The notes beneath the pieces were generated by a model. It was given only the letters and a program-made list of their open reading frames with translations. It searched no databases and was not told the DNA's origin. From Candidatus Hydrogenedentota bacterium (lineage in GTDB: Bacteria; UBA8481; J006), in contig RFFU01000144.1 in assembly GCA_003697085.1 (NCBI GenBank), positions 1-25,868 on the forward strand: DNA of 25,868 bases. Reading direction: 5' to 3'. Below, in pieces: positions 1 to 8,684 of this stretch (positions are counted from its first letter, which is position 1; every line of letters begins with the position of its first letter). Position numbers and translations under genes: made by a program.

Positions 1-1
1 A

Positions 2-1693
2 CTCCAAGTTCAACGCGGCGCCTACGATGCGGAATTGGCGCTGGTTCGCGACCGGCTCAAGGCTCTGCGGGGCGAGATTGCGGAGCTGGAGGAGAAGCGG
101 GAAGCGTTGCGGCTTGAGGAGGCGCAAGCCCGGCGCAACGTAAGCCGAGCGGCCGAGGAGATTCGCGTCTTGCGGGAGCGGATCGACGGATTGGAAGAAG
201 AGGTGGCGGTTCAAAGCGGGACCATTGCGGAACTGCGGGATTTACGGACGGCCCTGGTCCGGAGGCTTTTGGAGACGGAGGACGAGGCGGCGGCCGCCGC
301 CAAACGTCGCTCGGATCTCCAAGCAGAGTGTTTGCGCTTGGAGGCGGACGCGCAGGCGGCCCGCCGTGCGACGGAGGAATTAACCGCGAAGCGATCCGCG
401 CTCGAGGCGGAAATTTCGGAGTTGAGTGAGAACCGGCGGCGGGCGGAGGAGGAATTTTCGGCATTGCGCGAGGCTTGGTGCGAGGACCGCCGGCGGGTGG
501 AGGCGGAACTGGCGGAGCGGATCGAGCAGGAAGGAGCGTTGCAACGTCGTATCGAGGAGATGACCGCGGAGATCGAGCGGGCGGAGCAAGACAGGCGTGT
601 CCTTTTTGATTCCTGCGAGATTCTCAAGACCGAGGCCGGTGAATTGCGCGACGAGGTCGAGAGAACGCGCGCGTTGCGGGAGGAAGGGGAAGCGGAGCGA
701 GCACGTTTGGAAGAGCGGTGCCGTGCGTTGCGGGAGGAGATCGAGCGGAGGAGCGCGGAGGGCACCGAATTACGAGAAAGGTTGGAAGAGGAACGGGCGG
801 CTTTGGAAGGGGCACGTGCGGAAGCGGAGCGGGCCTTGGAGGAACGGGTGGCGCGTCTCCAGGAACTCGAGAGGGAGCTGGCCGCTCTCGAGCGGCGACG
901 CGCCGACGCGCAGACCGCGTTGGAAGCGGCGGAAGGTGAAGCGGCGGCGAGCCGGACGCGGGTCGAGGAACTGATCGCCCGCGCCGCCGCGCTCGAGGCT
1001 CAGGTCAAGATGCACACCGAACAAGCCGAGGGTGTGCGGCGGGAGCGCGAGGCGCTGGAAGAAGAACTCGGGGCTTTGCGGGTCGAACGCGGAGAAGAGG
1101 TTCGCAAGAGGGATCGTTTGAGGGCGGAGATCCAGGAGTTGGGGAGCCGCAAGGAGCGTTTGGAGGCGAAGATCGAGGAACTCTCCCACCGAGGAGACCG
1201 TTTGCGGTCGGAATTGATCGCGTTGGAGAAGGAACGAGCGAGTCGGGCGCAAGCGGGATTGCGAGATCTACGTCTCTTGTTGAAACGGCGCGAGGAAGAG
1301 GAGCGCAAGCGACTGGAAGCGGCGTTGTCGGAATATCGCGAAGAGTTTCGGGCCTTACAAGAAGAGTGGGCGAATGAGGAGCGATTGGGAGCCGCCAGTG
1401 AGGAGTTACGGAAACTGCGTGAGGAAGTTGAGAAGAAGAGGCGTGAGGTGACGAAGGCGGAGCGACAGGTTGCTGCAATGCGTGCCGGATTGGCGAAGTT
1501 GCGCGAGGAGAACGGCCGGAGCCTTTTGGAACGGATTCAGGATTTCGAATCGCATCAGCTCGAGGATCTTCGCCGAAGAATCTCGGAATCCCGCAGCGAG
1601 ATGGACCATCTGCAGAGAGAATGGGAGGAGGAGTTACGCGGGGCGGAGGTCGTGGACAAGCAGTGGTTCGAGATTCGTGCGGCCGTGGAATAG
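2..1693 (+). CDS. Long coiled-coil protein, 5' end outside window (partial)
   Basis: The reading frame is open from the first full codon (base 2) to the TAG at 1691-1693, so the real start lies left of the window; the first in-window start candidate (TTG at 35) is probably internal. About 563 residues are visible. They are almost entirely charged heptad-like sequence rich in Glu, Arg, Leu and Ala, with repeated patterns such as LREEIERR, ALEEEL and RLEAKIEEL, and almost no Pro or Gly, so one long alpha-helical coiled coil is expected. I see no membrane segment, Walker motif or other catalytic motif. Such proteins act as structural rods or scaffolds (SMC-like arms, polar or cytoskeletal proteins, secretion tethers), but nothing here decides between them. 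The N-terminal domain that would define function is missing. No gene overlaps it, and 218 bp separate it from proB. Confidence 0.85.
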   Translation, partial: LQVQRGAYDAELALVRDRLKALRGEIAELEEKREALRLEEAQARRNVSRAAEEIRVLRERIDGLEEEVAVQSGTIAELRDLRTALVRRLLETEDEAAAAAKRRSDLQAECLRLEADAQAARRATEELTAKRSALEAEISELSENRRRAEEEFSALREAWCEDRRRVEAELAERIEQEGALQRRIEEMTAEIERAEQDRRVLFDSCEILKTEAGELRDEVERTRALREEGEAERARLEERCRALREEIERRSAEGTELRERLEEERAALEGARAEAERALEERVARLQELERELAALERRRADAQTALEAAEGEAAASRTRVEELIARAAALEAQVKMHTEQAEGVRREREALEEELGALRVERGEEVRKRDRLRAEIQELGSRKERLEAKIEELSHRGDRLRSELIALEKERASRAQAGLRDLRLLLKRREEEERKRLEAALSEYREEFRALQEEWANEERLGAASEELRKLREEVEKKRREVTKAERQVAAMRAGLAKLREENGRSLLERIQDFESHQLEDLRRRISESRSEMDHLQREWEEELRGAEVVDKQWFEIRAAVE

Positions 1694-1911
1694 GGCGGTG
1701 GAGTAGGAACCCCTTCGTTCTTGAGAGTTTTTCCTTGGGAGAAGGAGCCGAACCAAAGGATGGCCGAACCAAAAGATGTCCGAGTACCATTTGATTTCCG
1801 ATCTTTTTTCGAAAACCGCGTGTGCAGGAAAGAGGCGGAGAGAAAACGGAACGGAATCTGTTTCGCTGAGTTCTTTGCGCTTTGGGGAAGGATTCTTTCG
1901 GCGGTGAATTA

Positions 1912-3030
1912 ATGAAGCGTATTCGAAAACATCTTTCGCCGCGGAGAATTGTTTTGAAGGTCGGCACTCGGTTGCTTTCCGATCCACGGCACAGGTTGGA
2001 TCCCAAGGCGCTTGCGAGGGTCGTCGGCGAGGCGGCGACGGCTCGGAAGCGCGGGATTGACGTTCTTTTGGTTTCCTCCGGAGCCGTAGGAGCGGGAATG
2101 GGAATCCTCGGGCTCGATCTCCCCCCCTCGGCGCTGGTGGAACGCCAGGCCTGCGCCGCGATCGGGCAGGGTGAGTTGATGCATGAATACGCACGTTTGT
2201 TCCGGCGGCGACGGATCTGTGTCGCTCAGATATTGCTGACGCGGCAGGAGATGGCGAACCGCCGTTCTCATCAGAATATTCGTCGCGTTCTCGAACGGCT
2301 GCTTCATCGAGGCGTTCTTCCGATCGTCAACGAAAACGATGTCGTCGCGGCCGATGAACTTCAACTCGGCGACAACGACACACTCGCCGGACTCGTGGCG
2401 GATATGATCGAAGCGGATCTCCTGGTGATATTGACGGATACCGACGGATTGCGGATGCGTCGAGACGGCCGTTGGGGAAAGCGGATTCGGGTCGTGACGG
2501 TGATCACGGAGGAGATGCGACGGGCTGCGGGGGGAGCGGAATCGAAGACCGGGACGGGGGGAATGATCACGAAGGTCCGCGTTGCGGAGCGAATGGCGCG
2601 CGCGGGGCGCCCGACGGTAATCGCAAACGGCGGAACCCCGAATATTCTGAGAAAGGTGTTGGCGGGGGAGGACGTCGGAACCTGGTTTCTTCCGTCTCCG
2701 CGCCGTCTTGTTGCGCGAAAGCGATGGATCGCGGACGGCCTGGTTCCCGATGGAAAGGTAGTCGTGGATGCCGGGGCCGCGGAAGCGTTGCTGAAGCGCG
2801 GATCGAGTCTTTTGCCGAAAGGAGTCGTGGCGGTCGAGGGGGATTTCGGGGAGGGAGCGGCGGTGGAGATCGTGGATGAAGCGGGGGCTGTTCTGGGGCA
2901 GGGGCTGAGTCGGTACGATTCCCGGGCCCTGGCACGAATCCGACGGCGGGACTCTCGGGAGATCGAATCCATCCTGGGATATTCTCGAGGTGACGAGGTC
3001 ATTCACCGGAACGACCTGGTGATCGGCTGA
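1912..3030 (+). CDS. proB: Glutamate 5-kinase with C-terminal PUA domain
   Basis: Catalyses ATP-dependent phosphorylation of L-glutamate to glutamyl 5-phosphate, the first step of proline synthesis, in the cytoplasm. The 372-residue length matches the usual two-domain enzyme (about 367 in E. coli). The amino-acid kinase domain shows LKVGTR (residues 15-20), VSSGAVGAG (54-62), IGQGELM (84-90), VNENDVVA (139-146), LGDNDTLAGL (152-161), LTDTDGL (174-180) and GTGGMITK (214-221). The C-terminal PUA-like domain covers roughly 275-360. I chose ATG 1912 because MKRIRKHLSPRRIVLKVGT matches where the family begins, with GGTGA 6 nt upstream; the frame continues to TTG 1882 but adds nothing conserved. 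proA, the usual partner, is not in this window. Identification by family motifs is strong. Confidence 0.95.
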   Translation: MKRIRKHLSPRRIVLKVGTRLLSDPRHRLDPKALARVVGEAATARKRGIDVLLVSSGAVGAGMGILGLDLPPSALVERQACAAIGQGELMHEYARLFRRRRICVAQILLTRQEMANRRSHQNIRRVLERLLHRGVLPIVNENDVVAADELQLGDNDTLAGLVADMIEADLLVILTDTDGLRMRRDGRWGKRIRVVTVITEEMRRAAGGAESKTGTGGMITKVRVAERMARAGRPTVIANGGTPNILRKVLAGEDVGTWFLPSPRRLVARKRWIADGLVPDGKVVVDAGAAEALLKRGSSLLPKGVVAVEGDFGEGAAVEIVDEAGAVLGQGLSRYDSRALARIRRRDSREIESILGYSRGDEVIHRNDLVIG

Positions 3031-3156
3031 CATCGGAAGAGGAAGTCCTCGGGGGAAGAGGTCGACGAAGAAGGAAACGGAAGAGGGACGGGGAAAAGAG
3101 GGATGGAGAAGGGAAAGAATACCGGGATTCGAGAGGATTTTATCGCCCACCATGTT

Positions 3157-3180
3157 GTCGGATCCGTTCCGACGGTTTTT
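3157..3180 (+). terminator. Candidate intrinsic terminator after proB
   Basis: A 6-bp stem GTCGGA/TCCGAC with a 5-nt loop (3157-3173) is followed by GG and five T residues (3176-3180). It lies 127 nt after the proB stop and before the tRNA promoter, where a terminator would be expected. The T-run is short, so strength is uncertain. Confidence 0.4.
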
Positions 3181-3203
3181 CCAGAAACCGGCCGTTTTCG
3201 TTT

Positions 3204-3232
3204 TTGCTTGGGACGAAGACCTGTGTTAGGAT
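3204..3232 (+). promoter_or_regulatory. Candidate sigma70-type promoter of tRNA-Pro
   Basis: TTGCTT (3204-3209), a 17-bp spacer and TAGGAT (3227-3232) sit so that transcription would begin near 3239, about 9 nt before the mature tRNA 5' end. The match is 3/6 at -35 and 4/6 at -10 with ideal spacing. Position relative to the tRNA is the main support. Confidence 0.5.
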
Positions 3233-3247
3233 GACCGTCGTGGAATT

Positions 3248-3321
3248 CGGGGCGTAGCGCAGCCCGGTAGCGCACCTGCTTCGGGAGCAGGGGGTCGGAG
3301 GTTCAAATCCTCTCGCCCCGA
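3248..3321 (+). tRNA. tRNA-Pro (anticodon CGG), CCA not encoded
   Basis: A full cloverleaf can be folded. The acceptor stem CGGGGCG (3248-3254) pairs perfectly with CGCCCCG (3314-3320). The D-stem is GCGC/GCGC, the anticodon stem CCTGC/GCAGG with loop TTCGGGA (anticodon CGG, proline codon CCG), and the T-stem GGAGG/CCTCT with T-loop TTCAAAT. The C1-G72 pair with discriminator A73 (3321) is the bacterial tRNA-Pro identity pattern. The bases after the discriminator are CGA, so CCA must be added by the nucleotidyltransferase. The gene stands alone between proB and a small membrane-protein gene. Confidence 0.97.
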
Positions 3322-3346
3322 CGAGAATTCATTACGGGGTGACTCT

Positions 3347-3703
3347 ATGGAAGGGCCGAAATCAGATCCGATCGTTCGGGGAATATGGTTGACGATCCTT
3401 GTTATCGTAACCGGAGTGGCGCTGTGGGTCTCGATCATCACGGGCGCGGTTTTCCTCTTTCTGGGCGTTCTGATTCCGATCATCACCTTTATCATCATAA
3501 AATTCATCTTCATGCCCCTCCACAAGGAGAAGATTCAACGGGCGCTCAATGAATCCTTCGGACAGAACGTCGTCCGGATCGCGACGGCGATCATGAATTA
3601 TTTTGAATTTCCGATGACGTTGTTATTGACGATCGCCTTGACGTTGCTCTTCTTCGCCTATTCCGTGATTGCGGTCGTCTTCTGGTTGAACCAGTTTCGA
3701 TAA
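3347..3703 (+). CDS. Small integral membrane protein, function unknown
   Basis: 118 residues. After a short hydrophilic start (MEGPKSDPIVRG) come two close hydrophobic segments at about residues 13-34 and 35-55, then a basic/polar amphipathic stretch (HKEKIQRALNESFGQNV, about 59-75), then a further hydrophobic segment near 87-113 ending WLNQFR. The topology is probably three transmembrane helices. I recognise no family. ATG 3347 is preceded by GGGGTGA at 3336-3342, a good ribosome binding site. The gene begins 25 nt after the tRNA and ends 8 nt before the next coding sequence, so it is likely cotranscribed with it and possibly partly by read-through from the tRNA promoter. It may anchor the downstream coiled-coil protein to the membrane; this is inferred from position only. 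Confidence 0.8.
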   Translation: MEGPKSDPIVRGIWLTILVIVTGVALWVSIITGAVFLFLGVLIPIITFIIIKFIFMPLHKEKIQRALNESFGQNVVRIATAIMNYFEFPMTLLLTIALTLLFFAYSVIAVVFWLNQFR

Positions 3704-3711
3704 ACCGTTCC

Positions 3712-4899
3712 ATGGCGTCTTTCGATTCGGGAGAGACACTTCTCGAACCGGACGAATTTCTCAAGCAAAGCCTGCTCCGGCAGATCGAACAACTGGAGCA
3801 TCGTCTGGAATCGCTCTCGGCGGCGGAGCGAGAAGGCGCGCCGGGTCGTAAGATTCGGGAAGCCTTGGAAAAATACCGCGCGGCGCTCGGAACCGAGACG
3901 CCGGCCGGTTCGACCGAAGCTCCACCGGATCGACGCGTTGAAACGACCCCGTCCTCTCCCACCGGCGATGCAGCGGAGAGGAAGGAAACGCCGGAACGAA
4001 GGCATCCTTTGGTTCCGAAGGGAGCGATCCCTCTACCGATGACGGTGAAGGAAGCCGCGGCTGAGAAACAGGCGCGACGGGCTTCTCCGGTTCTTCCTCC
4101 TCCGTCGTTCGGGAGCGGATCCGCCGAATCTGTGGCACCCCGGCCCTCTTCTCCAAATCCAAAGTCGCCGCCGGGAGGAATGCTCGGGGTGTTACAGAAT
4201 CTTCAACAGGCCGCGCAACAGGGGGGACGGACCGAATCTCCCCAAGAAGCCCCGGAAGAAGAATCGGCTGTCGGGCCGGCGGAGCCCAAGAGCGATTCCT
4301 CAGGGATGCAGGCTTTTTTGAAAAAGGTTCAATCCACCGCGATGGCACCGTCGGGGAAGGAAGATTTCTCGAAGGAAACGCCACCTGTCGCACAGGCTCC
4401 CGCGTCGCCTCCCAATCCTTCAGAACCGAAGGCATCCGAGGCGGGGGGGATGCTGTCCTTTCTCAAGGGCTTGCAGAACAAGCAAAACGGCGGAGGTGCG
4501 GCGGAAGATGTGGGTGCGGAATTTCAGGGCGCGGAGATTACGCATGATCAAGATATGGAGAGGATTCGCGATGAGGAGAGGCGAAAGATCCTGGATCAGT
4601 TGGTAAAGCAGGCTTCAGAGAAGGGCTTCAGCGACATTCATGAAATGTTGGAGTTCAAGAAGCAGCGCCTGGAAGAGAGTCTCGCCGTGGTGGCCAGAAA
4701 GGAAGACGATCTTTCCCGCCGGATCGCGGAAGTCTTGAGGAAAGAAATCAGTGAGATCGAGGAACTGATGAAGCAGAATCCGACGGAGATCGTCGGGAAT
4801 ATGGGAGAGGAATTGAAGGAGATTTTTCGTCCCGGGACTCCGGCGACGAAGGAACTGAAGGACGAGTTGAAGGGGTTGTTTCAAGAACTGGAGAAGTAG
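3712..4899 (+). CDS. Low-complexity/coiled-coil protein with a triplicated short helix motif
   Basis: 395 residues, no signal peptide or membrane segment. Residues 10-60 form a helical/coiled-coil segment; 60-280 are Pro/Ser/Glu-rich and probably disordered; 280-395 are helical and charged (IRDEERRKILDQLVKQ, EELKEIF, ELKDELKGLFQELEK). Inside the disordered part one short motif occurs three times: GMLGVLQNLQ (156-165), GMQAFLKKVQ (198-207) and GMLSFLKGLQ (246-255), consensus G-M-x-x-[FV]-L-[KQ]-x-[LV]-Q, spaced 42 and 48 residues. Repeated short amphipathic helices in a disordered linker usually act as binding motifs for a partner protein. The gene starts 8 nt after the small membrane protein, so the two may work together. 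I do not recognise a family and the function is unknown. Confidence 0.8.
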   Translation: MASFDSGETLLEPDEFLKQSLLRQIEQLEHRLESLSAAEREGAPGRKIREALEKYRAALGTETPAGSTEAPPDRRVETTPSSPTGDAAERKETPERRHPLVPKGAIPLPMTVKEAAAEKQARRASPVLPPPSFGSGSAESVAPRPSSPNPKSPPGGMLGVLQNLQQAAQQGGRTESPQEAPEEESAVGPAEPKSDSSGMQAFLKKVQSTAMAPSGKEDFSKETPPVAQAPASPPNPSEPKASEAGGMLSFLKGLQNKQNGGGAAEDVGAEFQGAEITHDQDMERIRDEERRKILDQLVKQASEKGFSDIHEMLEFKKQRLEESLAVVARKEDDLSRRIAEVLRKEISEIEELMKQNPTEIVGNMGEELKEIFRPGTPATKELKDELKGLFQELEK

Positions 4900-4937
4900 T
4901 CTCCGGAAAGATGCGGGTTGAACATTTGAAAGCGATG

Positions 4938-5009
4938 AAGGGGTGGAGAAGAGAAAAAAAGGAAAATGGCAAAAGGCAAAAGGAAAAAGTGAGGAGAACA
5001 AAGGCGGGG
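4938..5009 (+). repeat. Polypurine dispersed repeat, copy C
   Basis: The plus strand is almost pure A/G with the words ATGGCAAAAGGCAAAAGG and GGAAAAAG, closely matching the tract at 25333-25446. A short hairpin (GGGGA/TCCCC near 5006-5019) and a pyrimidine tract (5029-5054) follow. It separates the gene at 3712 from the exported-protein gene at 5120 and is open in that gene's frame, so it can be mistaken for its N-terminus. Confidence 0.6.
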
Positions 5010-5119
5010 GAGATTCCCCGGAAAACTCGCTGCTTCCCCTTCCCCCTTTTTTCCAATTTTCCGTGTTTTCGGTGTCCGCCGTGAACCCCCGATGGGAAGT
5101 CCCGTGGGGGCTGGCTTGC

Positions 5120-8100
5120 ATGAAACCGGTTTTACAAAAGGTGTTTTATCTCGTCCTCGCGGTTCTTCTTCCGTCATCAACGGTTCTTGCTGCGGCGGAC
5201 CGTTGGGTTTCAGGACCGCGAAAAAGATTTATTCTTGAAAGAGAGAGACTGTCCGACGGTGAAATCAGCCGTGTGGAACGAGGAAGTTTTTCTGTTGAGC
5301 CGCGCCTCTCGTACACCCGCGATTTCCGGAGGAAATCCCGCGTGGTATCGCGCATCGGACTTCGTTGGAAAGGGTTTTTCGCGGAACGATATACACTCCG
5401 TCCGAAGACGATCTTTTGGAATGTGCGGCGGAAACAAGTTCCCGAAATGATGGGAAAGACGAAAATACGTTGGAGCGCCGTGGAAGTTCGAGTGGGGAAG
5501 CGACCCGTGTATTACCAGGAATGGTCGGGCCTTTCGTTGGAAGCGGGAGATTCCTTGATCAGACTCCAACTGCCCGTTCCCCGCGCGGATTGGCGGCGGC
5601 TCTTTATTCGTTTTCTCCTCGAAGTATCCCTTCTTGACGACGAGGGGCGACTCCTTCCAGACGGTACGAAGACGCGTATCCTCGAATGGAAACCGAATTC
5701 CTCGTACTGGAATGTATCGAGGCAGAGACACCTCACACGTCCCCCGCAACCCGGACATCGGAGCCTTGTCGGGAATCGCATCCTCCTCACTCCTCCGCAT
5801 CCCGAACTGGGAGAAACCTTTACCGCCACCGCTTTTCTTGAAAACGAGGAGACGGAAACGGCTCCCGCGGATACCGGCCGTTGGTGGTATGGTTCAAGGG
5901 AGATTCGTGTCTCGCTCCCTTCTCTGGGACCGGGTATGCAGTCCCGCGTTTCAGTTTCATTTAAGGCGGAGGCGGAAACACGCACACTTCGTTTTCGGTG
6001 TTCCGATTTCGAGAAATCCACATTCGTCTCCGCCCGCACTTCCCCTCAGCTTTCCTTGAGAAGGTTGACGGTCCGTACCGCTACGACGGAGGAACCAGTT
6101 GAAGTGCTAATAACCGTCTCGAATACGGGAAGCGCCGCTTCGGAAACATCGTCCGGAGTACTGCATCTCGAGGGGGGCGGGTTCGAAAAGACGATTCTGT
6201 TGCCTCCGGTCTTTCCGCAGGAGACAACGGTCGTCTCGATTCCGTGGTTTCCCGGAGAGGTGGAAACGGGCGTGGCGGTTCTGGAGTCCGGGCGCGGCCC
6301 CTTCGTCCCCGGCGGCTTTGCACTTCTCCGAGCGGGCTTTCACAGACATCCCCCGGATCGCGAGGATCTCCGCATCACGGAAGCCTCGCTCTCCAATACC
6401 GATCTCCCCGGCGCTCCCGCCTCGTTGAAGGCAATCATCGAAAACGACGGAAACGCGGAAACGGACGCGGTGGTTACGATTCGACTTCTCGACGGCTCGA
6501 CCGGCGATACCTTTCTCGATAAACGATTGACGGTAACGGTGAAGCCCGGAAAGGCCGTCTCCGTGACGAGCCCTTATTTCCCGTTGGCGCCGGGAATCAT
6601 GGAGGGAAGAATATCCGCCGGTGATCAAAGGCGGAGTTTCTACATCGACGTTCCACCCCCTCACCTTTCGGAGCCGGGCGAGATTCGATTCGAAGCGCTT
6701 TCCCGCGAAGGGAAATCGGTTCCGCGCGGAGTGGAGATCACCGAAAGAAAGAAAGTTTTCCGATTCATTCTTCCTCTCGATACCGAGGCGAGGAGGGAAC
6801 TCGGAAGGATTCTCGAACTCCGATTTATGAAAAGGACCTGGCCTCGTGATCCGAGGAAATTGGTTCCGCAAAAACGCGAAAAAAACAAGACGGCTCTGAT
6901 GTTGGATTTACGTGGTAACCAATACCGTGACCGCCGGACCGTATCTGCCGGAGACACTGTCGTTCAATGTCCTGTTCCTCTTGAAAGATTGGGAGAGACA
7001 TTGGAGGTCAGGCTCGTTTCCGCCGGCTCCCTCCGCACATTTCTCGTCGGAGAACCGGTTCTTGTCGGACGGTTGAGAGCACGGGAACATGGCATCGTGA
7101 ACTTCGTCGAACGGAGGAACAAGGGTGTCGTGGTCGGTCTCGGCAACAGATCTCGGTTGCGGCCGATTCCCGTCGTTACGCTGGCGATCGGCTTGGGAAA
7201 CGAACCGGAGAAAACCCGCGTCGTGGCTCTCCAACCGGGGAAAGAGACGGCCGTGTTTTTCCCTCTGAGAGAAGAGGCTTGGAAGAAATGGACTTTGGTC
7301 ACGGTGCGTCTTCCGGAGTCCGTCGAGTCGGGGCCATGGTATCGTCTTTTTCCGCCGCGGGCCCAAACGCCTCCGGAATGGAATACACGAATCCATCCCG
7401 CAGAGATTCGTCCCAGAGGGGAGCGCGCTCTCCTTATCGAAGCGGGGATACGCCGAGCGGATGCCGTCGGGGTTCGATTCGCGCGCAAGAGCGACTTCGT
7501 TGATCCGGCCTTCTCGCTTTCCCTCCAACGTCCCCAAATCACAGCCGAACTTCGCAAAAGGTATCCCAGAGGCGAGACGCTCGTCTTCCTGCTCCCATCG
7601 GACTCGCCGCTCCTTCTTCTCGAACGGGATACGGTTGTCGGTGTGATCAAATCCGTCGGAGAAAAAGAGGCGGAACGGGAGGAAGGGGGGAAACGTTTTG
7701 CGCAACGAGAACCGGGGAGATGGGAGATTTTGGACCTCGGAGGCGACACGCCGGCACCGGGACACCCGATTCTGATTCGATGCCGCCGTGTGGCCGGAGA
7801 CTCGCCCCTGCCCCGCACGACGCTCTGGGCCGCCGTCAATAATCTCTTGCGAATGAGGGTTCGCTGTCCGGCTCTCGAGCCGCATACGACCTACACGTGG
7901 GGGATACCATACAGGGTGCCGCCGAGTGAGACCTTTTCGGTGATCCTCTTCGAGCGAACCGATTCCGCCGGAAAGGTCTTCGTGGCCGAGCAAAGGGAAT
8001 GGGCTGTGCGGCCGGATGCTCCTCCGGGCCGTGCGGAATGGAAATGGACGGTCCCGATAAAGGTTGGACCTTCTCCGAGCGCCCCGCCGAGCATCTTTGA

Positions 8101-8473
8101 GCAGCTGGCGCGGGATGCCTGGCGCGTAACGACCTATTTGGCCCGCCATGGGAAGAAAAAGGTGGTTCTCACTCCTCGCCTAGCGCGCGAGGCCGGGATG
8201 TTGGACGGAGACACCGATATCGAGGCGAGAGCCGAGTTTCGGAAACGGGTTTCGGAACTGGCGAGGCAATGGGAAAACGCGCTCGTGATTCTTCTGGAAG
8301 AACGGTTGCCGATCACGGTCGAAAAAGAGGACATTCTCGAATTGAAGTCGGCGACGGAGAATTTCGGCGAGGTTGTCGCGTCTCCTTTTTCCGTGCCGAA
8401 GGACATCCGGAACGCCGCGCGCCGGCTTTCCGAGGCCATCGACCACGTCATCCCCCGCGGCTGGAGATCTTAA
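5120..8473 (+). CDS. Large exported protein with CARDB/Ig-like domains
   Basis: 1117 residues from ATG 5120. The frame extends upstream to GTG 4943, but those 59 codons are translated polypurine repeat, whereas 5120 begins a classic signal peptide (MKPVLQKVFYLVLAVLLPSS, cleavage likely after VLA or LAA near residues 25-27), preceded by a G-rich ribosome binding site (5106-5111). At least three beta-sandwich units resemble CARDB domains: about 229-320 (FTATAFLENEETETA), about 327-425 (VEVLITVSNTGSAASETSSG) and about 436-520 (LKAIIENDGNAETDAV), each with the typical V-x-N-x-G-x-A or similar core followed by a pause at LPP/KPGK/PGM. The middle (520-1000) is also beta-rich. The last 120 residues are helical and charged. 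No membrane anchor or sorting motif is visible at the C-terminus (ends IPRGWRS). Cell-surface or periplasmic binding/adhesion is plausible, but the substrate is unknown. Confidence 0.85.
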   Translation: MKPVLQKVFYLVLAVLLPSSTVLAAADRWVSGPRKRFILERERLSDGEISRVERGSFSVEPRLSYTRDFRRKSRVVSRIGLRWKGFFAERYTLRPKTIFWNVRRKQVPEMMGKTKIRWSAVEVRVGKRPVYYQEWSGLSLEAGDSLIRLQLPVPRADWRRLFIRFLLEVSLLDDEGRLLPDGTKTRILEWKPNSSYWNVSRQRHLTRPPQPGHRSLVGNRILLTPPHPELGETFTATAFLENEETETAPADTGRWWYGSREIRVSLPSLGPGMQSRVSVSFKAEAETRTLRFRCSDFEKSTFVSARTSPQLSLRRLTVRTATTEEPVEVLITVSNTGSAASETSSGVLHLEGGGFEKTILLPPVFPQETTVVSIPWFPGEVETGVAVLESGRGPFVPGGFALLRAGFHRHPPDREDLRITEASLSNTDLPGAPASLKAIIENDGNAETDAVVTIRLLDGSTGDTFLDKRLTVTVKPGKAVSVTSPYFPLAPGIMEGRISAGDQRRSFYIDVPPPHLSEPGEIRFEALSREGKSVPRGVEITERKKVFRFILPLDTEARRELGRILELRFMKRTWPRDPRKLVPQKREKNKTALMLDLRGNQYRDRRTVSAGDTVVQCPVPLERLGETLEVRLVSAGSLRTFLVGEPVLVGRLRAREHGIVNFVERRNKGVVVGLGNRSRLRPIPVVTLAIGLGNEPEKTRVVALQPGKETAVFFPLREEAWKKWTLVTVRLPESVESGPWYRLFPPRAQTPPEWNTRIHPAEIRPRGERALLIEAGIRRADAVGVRFARKSDFVDPAFSLSLQRPQITAELRKRYPRGETLVFLLPSDSPLLLLERDTVVGVIKSVGEKEAEREEGGKRFAQREPGRWEILDLGGDTPAPGHPILIRCRRVAGDSPLPRTTLWAAVNNLLRMRVRCPALEPHTTYTWGIPYRVPPSETFSVILFERTDSAGKVFVAEQREWAVRPDAPPGRAEWKWTVPIKVGPSPSAPPSIFEQLARDAWRVTTYLARHGKKKVVLTPRLAREAGMLDGDTDIEARAEFRKRVSELARQWENALVILLEERLPITVEKEDILELKSATENFGEVVASPFSVPKDIRNAARRLSEAIDHVIPRGWRS

Positions 8474-8668
8474 GGGAAGGAAAAAACGTCCCTCCAGGGG
8501 GCTGACCAATTACCTATGCATTTCCAGGATTTCTTCGTTTTCTTCTTGCCTCGTAATGAAAGCGGTTGAAAAATAGCGCGTTTTTCAGATTTGAAAGGAT
8601 TGTGAAGAACGTTCCCGAAAGGTTTGCGAGACGGAGAAAAAGTGGGAACGGTTGGAGGTAAAGTCGGC

Positions 8669-8675
8669 AAGGAGG
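8669..8675 (+). promoter_or_regulatory. Strong Shine-Dalgarno fixing a TTG start
   Basis: AAGGAGG ends 9 nt before TTG 8685. This near-perfect ribosome binding site selects that TTG over the in-frame TTG at 8652, and no ATG is available in this frame near the start. Confidence 0.75.
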
Positions 8676-8684
8676 AAAAAGAGG

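Noticed and set aside
1721-1912. 63-codon frame between the coiled-coil gene and proB
   Set aside because: TTG start, no ribosome binding site, no family features; ends at the proB start and may be dispersed-repeat sequence.
3226-3525. Minus-strand 99-codon frame across the tRNA
   Set aside because: It is the antisense of the tRNA; the peptide EDLNLRPPAPEAG is the familiar false translation of a tRNA gene.
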